Positions 57,733 to 64,000 of a stretch of DNA of 64,000 nucleotides are shown one piece after another. Below the pieces are notes generated by a model. That model did not search any database. It saw only the letters and a program-made list of their open reading frames with translations, and was not told the origin of the DNA. This DNA comes from Chrysogorgia sp. JL179-B06 (Eukaryota > Cnidaria > Anthozoa > Scleralcyonacea > Chrysogorgiidae): contig JAYKKM010000379.1 of NCBI GenBank assembly GCA_035772405.1, positions 643,501 to 707,500 of the forward strand, written 5' to 3'. The position numbers and the translations under genes were made by a program. Position 1 is the first letter of the stretch. Each line of letters begins with the position of its first letter.

Positions 57733-57882
57733 TCATACTTTATTGTTGTGAACCTGTTTTAGAGCGTCTGATAGTAGTTGTTCCAACTCTTCTATCTGAC
57801 GAGTTTGGTAAGAGAGTGTCTCTGTCAAGTTACGCTTTTTATCAAATTTCATAGCCATCTCCTTCAAAGTTTTAGTGCTCAT
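57733..57882 (-). CDS. Small coiled-coil protein (49 aa)
   Basis: The sequence runs from MSTKTLKEMAMKFDKKRN to a Leu/Glu/Gln-rich helix, TRQIEELEQLLSDALKQ, and ends at TGA 57733. The start follows ATATATAGAGTGTTATAGAA. E1 has the same protein with its first residues replaced by a deletion join (see 1-108). Conservation of its frame in both copies supports a real small gene. The function is unknown. Confidence 0.55.
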   Translation of the reverse strand: MSTKTLKEMAMKFDKKRNLTETLSYQTRQIEELEQLLSDALKQVHNNKV

Positions 57883-57884
57883 TT

Positions 57885-58032
57885 CTATAACACTCTATAT
57901 ATCAAGTAACCTAAAGGTAGTCCAACAACTCCAACGAATACCATTTGATATTCTTTCATCTCATCTGAGGGTTTGTAATAGTCTGACAACTCAGGCTCTT
58001 TACTAAATGTCTTCCCATCATACTGTATCGTC
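57885..58032 (-). other. Open frame continuing the 94-aa gene, likely its shifted C terminus
   Basis: Directly after the stop of the 94-aa gene, an open frame with no ATG reads QYDGKTFSKEPELSDYY and ends in a membrane-helix-like stretch, MVFVGVVGLPLGYLIYRVL. One lost base near 58022 would join it to the 94-aa gene. E1 lacks this region, so the two copies cannot be compared. Confidence 0.4.
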
Positions 58033-58302
58033 AGTTACTTGTCTTAGTTGGTCCAGAGCGTGGTTCGTGTCGTTTATGTCTGCGTTAGCATCTGACAATT
58101 GTTGTCTTAATTCCTGGACTTTGTCTCTCTGACGAATCTCGTTCTCGTAGAACTTTTCTTTCGCTCTTGCAAGACTTTCCAATGCTTTGTTGTGTCTCTT
58201 TATCTCTGTCTCGTAGCCGGTGTGGTTTAGCTTGCTGAATATAAATCCAGCTCCTGCGAATGCTATAGCGTTGAATAAACCACCTGCTATCACACTAGCC
58301 AT
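58018..58302 (-). CDS. Small membrane protein with coiled coil (94 aa)
   Basis: An N-terminal hydrophobic helix (residues about 2-25, IAGGLFNAIAFAGAGFIF) is followed by a long charged helix with heptad pattern (residues 30-90). The start follows CGTAATACATA directly. The annotated end (TDDTV) may be premature, because a second hydrophobic segment continues in another frame. Membrane-anchored small proteins of this type fit virion or assembly roles. The gene is missing from E1 through deletion, so that copy could not supply it. Confidence 0.55.
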   Translation of the reverse strand: MASVIAGGLFNAIAFAGAGFIFSKLNHTGYETEIKRHNKALESLARAKEKFYENEIRQRDKVQELRQQLSDANADINDTNHALDQLRQVTDDTV

Positions 58303-58318
58303 TATGTATTACGTTAGA

Positions 58319-58552
58319 TTATTTTGAGAACGGGTCAATAGGTAAGTATTTCTTGCTCTGCGCCCACTTAACGAGTAGCGTTGAAACGCCTACAGCAGTC
58401 GCTAACTTTAGGGTGCCCTTCACTGATTCAGGAGTGCCTAACGGTACTTTTAGTACTTTCTTTGATGCCATGGATACGGCTACGGCTCCAGCAGTCACGA
58501 GGGCTGCGTCGTATAGCTCGTTCATCAGTTCTTTTCTATCTATTGATGCCAT
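58319..58552 (-). CDS. Small membrane protein (77 aa)
   Basis: It begins MASIDRKELMNELYDAALVT, with a small-residue-rich hydrophobic segment (residues about 15-30) and a second one (about 48-62, LKLATAVGVSTLLVKWA), then a basic/proline tail. The start follows CATATCTATAATAT directly. It lies 17 bp from the 94-aa gene. No family is recognised; it is absent from E1. A virion membrane protein is plausible. Confidence 0.55.
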   Translation of the reverse strand: MASIDRKELMNELYDAALVTAGAVAVSMASKKVLKVPLGTPESVKGTLKLATAVGVSTLLVKWAQSKKYLPIDPFSK

Positions 58553-58568
58553 ATATTATAGATATGTT

Positions 58569-58862
58569 TTAATCGAGGCTGTCGAGTTTACGTGATGGTT
58601 TTATAACAACGGTCTTAGGCTCCACTACTTGTTTGTCTTGTCTCATCGTGTAATACAGTGAGCTAGCGGCTATTACCACTCCTATAGTGCCTATGATGTA
58701 TCCGTAGTTAAAACTATCGTCCTCACTTGTGACTCTCTCTCTCATCTTCCTCTCCTTGGCAGCTTTAGATATAGCAGCCAAGCGTTTGCCTGCCTCTACT
58801 CTCTTAGGGTCTTTAACCCTTGTTGTCGACGTTATAATAGGTACAGACTCGCTGTCAGTCAT
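58569..58862 (-). CDS. Basic single-span membrane protein (97 aa)
   Basis: A polar N terminus is followed by a basic block, KDPKRVEAGKRLAAISK, and more lysine/arginine up to residue 42. A transmembrane helix lies at about residues 54-72 (YIIGTIGVVIAASSLYYTM), then a basic tail. The start follows ACGTATAATATAG directly. The basic segment could contact DNA or membrane lipid. E1 keeps only the first 54 residues. The clear conservation of the N-terminal half between copies supports a real gene. Confidence 0.65.
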   Translation of the reverse strand: MTDSESVPIITSTTRVKDPKRVEAGKRLAAISKAAKERKMRERVTSEDDSFNYGYIIGTIGVVIAASSLYYTMRQDKQVVEPKTVVIKPSRKLDSLD

Positions 58863-58919
58863 CTATATTATACGTGGTGTCTTGTTACAGATGACCTCAC
58901 AGTCATTTCACAGGTCGTC

Positions 58920-59723
58920 TCACAGATAGAGTATTCGATGAAAATATCTTTGATGATTAGACAGTGTGGTTTCACTCTTAAATCTCCTATTGCAGTACTC
59001 ACACAGAACTCTGGAGTCTATCATATATGTCTCTATGAAATGTATTATCTCATGTTGGTCTGAGGATAGTAACGTGTTGTACCCTTGTGATCTTAGTCTC
59101 CTTAATACCCTCAACTGGTTATTCCTAATAACCCCATTACCTTTCGGTGTTTTAAACTCTATAGTAAAACCATTGTATCTCTTGTGTAGTTGTGGAACTA
59201 TCAAGTCTGGTTGCCCACCACTGTAATATTTCTTCCATCCATCTATTCTTTTAGTAGATGTGTCTTGGTACTCACCCAACCCTGGGATGACTATTGTTGG
59301 ATGGTACTCTCTAATGTACTTCACAATGTCGTAGTGTAAATCTCTCTCATTCATGATTGACAGTTGGTTATGTTGCGTGTAAACACCTGTCTTTCTAATA
59401 GATGGTAGGACTTCTGAGAACACCCAGTTTTGAAACTTCTTGGCTGACTCGAGTTTCGATGAGAAGACTAGAGAGTAAACTCCTGGCTCCGATATGAGTA
59501 TCGTGTTTGGTTGCAAATTTAAAGGGGTGCGTGATTCGCGCACCCCTTCAAACACCTCTCGTTTGACCTTATATACATCGTCAACGTGTACACTGATAGC
59601 CCAACTCGCGTTTTTATACCCTAGTGCCTTAGCGACTTCTTTTCCATAGAACCATATATTGTCTCCATCTTTGATAGTCGTGACAGACATGTCGTTATTT
59701 CTAAATATTTTAGTGATACTCAT
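58920..59723 (-). CDS. BRO-N/VRR-NUC-like/C2H2 protein (E2 copy)
   Basis: Same architecture and length as 321-1124, with an intact frame. By eye the BRO-N half (residues 1-115) differs at about 33 positions, while the nuclease and finger half (116-267) differs at about 9. The nuclease motifs GGQPDLIVP and EFKTPKGNG and the finger CEYCNRRF are unchanged. The start is ATG 59723, after a TATA-like motif. An intact frame here contrasts with the broken genes on both sides. Confidence 0.8.
   Translation of the reverse strand: MSITKIFRNNDMSVTTIKDGDNIWFYGKEVAKALGYKNASWAISVHVDDVYKVKREVFEGVRESRTPLNLQPNTILISEPGVYSLVFSSKLESAKKFQNWVFSEVLPSIRKTGVYTQHNQLSIMNERDLHYDIVKYIREYHPTIVIPGLGEYQDTSTKRIDGWKKYYSGGQPDLIVPQLHKRYNGFTIEFKTPKGNGVIRNNQLRVLRRLRSQGYNTLLSSDQHEIIHFIETYMIDSRVLCEYCNRRFKSETTLSNHQRYFHRILYL
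59518..59552. other. E2 counterpart of the BRO-gene hairpin
   Basis: Arms TTTAAAGGGGTGCG (59518-59531) and CGCACCCCTTCAAA (59539-59552) pair except at one position. Three base pairs differ from E1 by changes on both sides of the stem. Confidence 0.85.
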
Positions 59724-59812
59724 CACCTATAATTATACACATGTTTTATTTTGTGTTTAAATAGCAGTCATCTTAAGAGAGTAACCCACTTAATAGCACA
59801 AACACACGATCA

Positions 59813-59841
59813 GACCAACCCCCAAAAACAGGGGGTTGGTC
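59813..59841. terminator. E2 counterpart of the intergenic hairpin
   Basis: GACCAACCCCC and GGGGGTTGGTC form a perfect 11-bp stem around AAAAACA. Relative to E1, one A-T pair has become C-G and one wobble has become A-T. The rest of the 59724-59932 gap shows nothing recognisable beyond the promoter motif. Confidence 0.5.
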
Positions 59842-59932
59842 AGAACAAACTCCTAATTGGTGATACTTATGAGCACCTACTCTTGGAACTTGTCGACTGA
59901 CACATCACTAGTTCTTACGTGTAGACCTGTGT

Positions 59933-60448
59933 TTAAAGGGAGGTCGGAATCGGACCCCGCTTGTGTCTCGTATATTTGATTGTACCTTTTCACCATTCCA
60001 TTAATTGGTGGGCATAAGTCAGTCACATTATCGTCCCAACACTTTAACGTCTGAGAGGAACGATGACTCGTTGTAAGGAAGACCTCTAAGATACGATCTT
60101 AGTTGTGTCAATATCTTTTTGTAGCTAGTGTGCGCAAACTTGCAATGCTCCACTCTACTCGTCAGAATAGATTTAGCCAAGGTAGCCTTGGATGATCACA
60201 CCAGGACCACTAATACAAGCAATGATTAGAGGGGTAGCGGTTATCGATCCAGCTACAATCCCTACTGTCGTTAACCCTTTGCTATTCATGTTTAACGATA
60301 GTTTAATTTTCTTCAACCTCTTGTATTTCCATTTGTAACAGGCTTCTAGTTTTTGGTAGTACGCGTACAAGCGTTTGAGCTCTAGCACCTCTTCCTCTGA
60401 CATATCCTTTGATATGTGATTGAAAACAACAACTGACTTCTTCCTCAT
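59933..60448 (-). pseudogene. E2 copy of the two-helix membrane protein, frameshifted
   Basis: It aligns with 1329-1841 throughout. Extra bases relative to E1 occur near 60035 (CCC for CC) and 60181 (AAGG for AAG), each breaking the frame. The N-terminal 90 residues up to GYLG are intact in one frame (60173-60448). Confidence 0.75.
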
Positions 60449-60453
60449 ATATC

Positions 60454-61411
60454 TTAGCTCACATCATATTCCTTCATCATATCTCTACCAACTAATATTA
60501 TGTCTCGGCTCGTCATGTAGCCAGAGACAACCCTCACACCGTTAGAACTCTATCAAAGACGGGTACTTATACGGTGCGAGTGGTATTTTTGGTCGATACA
60601 CTCCAAAGATCGTTACGTAAGGAGACCCTATCTCTTCATGATTAGCTGTGAAGTCTGAGTCTGTTGATCTTATGTTGTTCACCTTAACGTAGGAGTTACC
60701 CATCCGCCAATGTATTGATATCATATGTCTCTTGGTGATGTCGATGTTATTTGGGATTGTACACGTATACTCCTTTGCTGGAGAGCCACCACCGTATGAT
60801 AATTTATCGTTTTCGCCTCCTTTGTATCCTATGTATTTGTCCCACGATCCATCATCGTTTGAGATAATTGCCTCCCAATCTATCGTAGAAACCCTCGTGA
60901 CAAACCTCACTACCATAAAAACGGATATGTCACAGTATTGCATACGTGGACAGTTAAAATGTACTCCAGCTTCAAACGGAACTGGAGTTAGCTCGGGGGA
61001 TGGAAGCTATGACCATTGTTAACACCAATAATAGGACCATACGTTGGGTCGTATTGTTTACTAACATGTTTGTTTTATCTCTAATGGTTTTCACTTTATT
61101 TGTTCCACTGTGGTATTCCACCATACTCACAGCATGGTTTGTGACGTTTAAAATCAAATAGAACGTTATAGGACTGCGTTCTAAAGTATTGCGATAAGTA
61201 TACAGACTCTAACACTTTTTTACTAATAGCATCCCAAATCATCTTCTGGATCTGCTATGTTTTTGATTGCCCTGAACGCCATATCTATATCTCCAGACAT
61301 CCTCCCACCGCTAACGCTTAACTTAGGGTCACTGTCTAGATGTCTCTTCGCTCTTCTTAATATTTTGTCACTCTCGTAGTCTCTGTCCTCAAATCCATAA
61401 CTTAGACTCAT
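60454..61411 (-). pseudogene. E2 copy of the lectin-fold protein, frameshifted
   Basis: It aligns with 1847-2794. Frame breaks relative to E1 lie near 60541 (+T), 61000 (-1), 61055 (+2), 61149 (+T) and 61233 (+C). The jelly-roll segment 60542-60943 is in one frame and well conserved. An extra two codons (GENDK for GDK) are also seen. Confidence 0.75.
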
Positions 61412-61416
61412 TATGC

Positions 61417-63065
61417 TTATAACACATATTTGCTCACTAAATAGCCAGACACAGCCGAGACCCCTAAGACTAGCCACAACTCTGTGTTGTCTGGTGTCAC
61501 TTCTAGACGACGTTCTTGATGTGTCACCTTTGGTTTGTCAAGTGTCTCCAGATGCTCTCCACCTTCCTGGTGTGCCACGTTTGATGTCACCAGACGATTC
61601 GTCACCTTTGGTTTGTCAAGTGTCTCCAGATGCTCTCCTCCTTCCTGGTGTACTTTCTTAACCTCCGTCGTTTTCGCGTAGTTTAACCCACTATTTACCC
61701 CAAACTTCATACTCTGTGTAGCAGTCTTCAATAGGTTGTTGTACCCAGCGATTTTGTTCTTTAGGATTACAACGTTACTTGGCATTAACCACGTAGACGG
61801 TGACAGCGCAAGGTTTTGGACAACGTTAGTGTCCCTAATCGACTTGTTCATGTTGAGAATCCACGTTGACACGTCGTAGTTTATAACACTATCCTCCACC
61901 AACTTTCGGAACTCTTGTTGAGTCTCTAGACTGCCTGCAGAATCACCAACGACTGACACACGTGTTCTCGCTTGTGCACCAAGTGTGGAGTAAACAACTT
62001 AAGGCTTCTATGGACTGATTTAGATATTGTCGCCCAATGTTGGTGAAACCATTCGACACCAGAGGAACGTATCGTTTGTAGTCGTTCTTAACGTCGTTAA
62101 TCGTGAAGACTCTCTCCTCACCTGTTGTACCATCAGCAAGGACTTTACCCTGGTAGTAATGTTTTCTAGGAATCTTGTCTGTCTTACCATACAATTCTCC
62201 AGCGTCAAACTCTCTACTTATCGATCTCATACTCTCACCACCTTCCATCCTTCTGAGAAGTCTTCTAACAGTAAAGTACAGATGAAACCTCATTACAATC
62301 GTGATAACAGGGTGAACTTCTTGCGATGGTGACAAGTGTTGTAACGACACTCCACAACAGAAACTCGCACAATACGTTGCAAACACGACCCTATAGTAGC
62401 TCTCATTATCGTCCCACTTTGACTTTGTCTTTGACGTGGTGATTTGTAATATTGGTAACTTTGAGAGAAAGTAGTTCTTTTGATTAACGAAGACTCTAAA
62501 GTTATTCACTGGGTAGTTCAACACGTTTTCCGTTGGATAGCCATCCCAAAGTCCCCAGTGGTTCTTGCGACCTTTTGATAGTGGTTGGATAGTTCCACCA
62601 GATAGCCATATTTTTGGAAACTTGTCGTCGTGACCTTTTGGAGACTTGTTGTTGTGTAACCAAACCCACATACTCTTGTCGTTTTTGAAGGTGTCACTAG
62701 TTATGTTAGTGCTTATGATGTCGTTGTTTCTAAAATATATATCAACACCATTAACCTCACCGTCTTGTGAGACAGTTGGATCGAACTCAAACTTGCTCAA
62801 AGTGATGTGAGGTACTTTTTCACTAGATTCAGCTTAGCCACACGTATGGCGTTAGCTATCTCTTCCTGGTCAGGTATCATTGGTTTGTTTATCGTTAGAT
62901 ACTTAGTGTACTCCGGGTTACTCTTAAACCTACTTGAGTCTACCGAAACGTCACCAATATTAGTTTTCGTCACGAAGAATATATGTATATGCATATTGTC
63001 GTCAACATCAAGAAAAACCTATTCTTGTCAGCATAAGGATACTTTCTTTTGAACGCATCCATCAT
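61417..63065 (-). pseudogene. E2 copy of the anchored large protein, frameshifted
   Basis: It aligns with 2799-4530. The C-terminal 180 codons (61417-61959) run in one frame through the 26-residue repeats into the hydrophobic anchor, showing the true tail of this gene. Breaks relative to E1 lie near 61995 (about +4), 62812 (-1) and 63014 (-1). The repeat has one unit fewer than in E1. Confidence 0.75.
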
Positions 63066-63397
63066 AACATACCGTACGTTATATGAGAGTGGTAGTATTG
63101 ATTAGTGGTTCAACGAAAACTATAGACCTCTTCCTGGTCAGGTATCATTGGTTTGTTTATCGTTAGATACTTAGTGTACTCCGGGTTACTCTTAAACCTA
63201 CTTGAGTCTTCCGAAACGTCACCAATATTAGTTTTCGTCACGAAGAATATATGTATATGCATATTGTCGTCAACATCAAGAAAAAACCTATTCTTGTCAG
63301 CATAAGGATACTTTCTTTTGAACACATCCATCATAACATACCGTACGTTATATGAGAGTGGTAGTATTGATTAGTGGTTCAACGAAAACTATAGACC
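62861..63397. repeat. 268-bp tandem duplication spanning the divergent promoter
   Basis: The segment from TCTTCCTGGTCAGGTATCAT at 62861 to ATAGACC near 63128 is repeated from 63129 to about 63397 with very few differences (one A in an A-run, a C/T pair). It contains the start of the 575-aa gene, the bidirectional promoter and the start of the 214-aa gene. E1 has a single copy. Confidence 0.9.
63129..63334 (-). pseudogene. Duplicated 5' fragment of the large anchored protein gene
   Basis: The fragment starts at ATG 63334 and reads MMDVFKRKYPYADKNRFF onward, matching residues 1-67 of the 575-aa protein, and then runs into the duplicated promoter. It is a by-product of the 268-bp duplication. 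Confidence 0.8.
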
Positions 63398-64000
63398 TAC
63401 CAGAGTCAACTCTAGCAACTAACTCAGACCCTCACATATTGGTGAAGGAGGCAACCATCTTTTGGGACTACGTTAACGTAACCACAGCTAACAACAAGAT
63501 AACTTATAACAGTAGTGACCACGTTTTTAGTCCTGGGTACCACACCTTTAAAATGATCGCCGACGACTTGAGAGAGTTAGGAGACGTCAAGCTAGTGGCT
63601 AACAGATACGACTCGACGTGTACGATAACAACTGGTCAACAAATAGAACTGTTTGAGTTTGGACAACTTTTAGGTTTTGGCGAAAACACTACAATAGCCA
63701 CCACAAAAACCAGTCATAACGTTGTGAACGTTAACAGAGGACTGAAATACATACAAGTAACATCTAATATTGTGGACAGGTTCTAAGAACATAGTTAATG
63801 GTAGCAAAAGTGGTTGTATCGCAGTACTGCCAATAACTAGCACACAGACACTTAAGGGCTCTGTACAACATTTTGGTATTGGGTCGAAAATCCCAATAAA
63901 CAAAGGAGTCGTCCAACCAACTAGAGTTCAAGATAACAGATCAGGATGACAACAGTTGTTAGCGTTGGTGAGGTGCTGTTAGATTTACACAATCATGTAG
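63352..64000 (+). pseudogene. E2 copy of the small beta-rich protein, frameshifted
   Basis: It aligns with 4548-5192 and reaches the equivalent stop at the window end. The first 143 codons are in frame. Extra bases relative to E1 lie near 63780 (+1), 63912 (+C), 63955 (+T) and 63990 (+A). A second start of the same gene, cut after about 15 codons, lies at 63083 in the duplicated segment. Confidence 0.75.

Noticed and set aside
1..64000. Circular genome with overlapping contig ends
   Set aside because: The first 5.2 kb and the last 6.2 kb match but differ by roughly 4-5% substitutions, an 847-bp deletion, a 268-bp duplication and a repeat-copy change, so they are two copies and not one overlap.

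Overview
The window holds parts of two copies of a Maverick/Polinton-type element (a large self-synthesising DNA transposon related to adintoviruses). The copies lie in the same orientation on either side of an uninterrupted 42-kb satellite array. The recognisable genes are a retrovirus-like integrase with a C-terminal chromodomain, a FtsK/HerA-type packaging ATPase, a probable double-jelly-roll major capsid protein, and a protein-primed family B DNA polymerase with an HNH/endonuclease VII-like insert. This set points to a eukaryotic nuclear genome, most likely an animal (my guess is an aquatic invertebrate). The species cannot be told from the sequence.

Layout. Positions 1-10594 are the right-hand two thirds of element 1 (E1). 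A minus-strand block holds a coiled-coil remnant, a truncated membrane protein, a BRO-N/nuclease/zinc-finger protein, a small two-helix membrane protein, a lectin-fold protein and a large protein with a C-terminal anchor. A 17-bp bidirectional promoter separates it from a plus-strand block holding a small beta-rich protein, the integrase, a membrane-active protein, the capsid protein, the ATPase and two small proteins. E1 ends at 10594 in a 99-bp palindrome. Positions 10595-52580 are satellite built from 13-bp (CTTGACAAGTTGT) and 18-bp (CTTGTCTTGACAAGTTGT) units. Element 2 (E2) starts at 52581 with a matching 217-bp palindrome. It continues with the DNA polymerase (+), a minus-strand cluster of small zinc and membrane proteins, and then a second copy of the E1 genes from the BRO gene to the small beta-rich gene, where the window stops. 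Joining the E2 left part to the E1 right part gives a unit of roughly 16-17 kb, a normal Polinton length.

The genes make a compact capsid-forming transposon: polymerase and integrase replicate and insert the DNA, the ATPase and capsid proteins package it, and a lectin-like protein may bind host cells. No adenain-like maturation protease was found. Almost every start codon directly follows an AT-rich TATA-like motif, and gene ends overlap the next promoter.

The main points of interest are these. Both satellite edges coincide with element ends. The element ends are palindromic and begin with AGTAGT. Two hairpins keep their pairing between E1 and E2 by compensatory changes, one of them inside a coding region. 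The breaks in E2 genes are mostly single-base insertions, which may be assembly error and not true decay.
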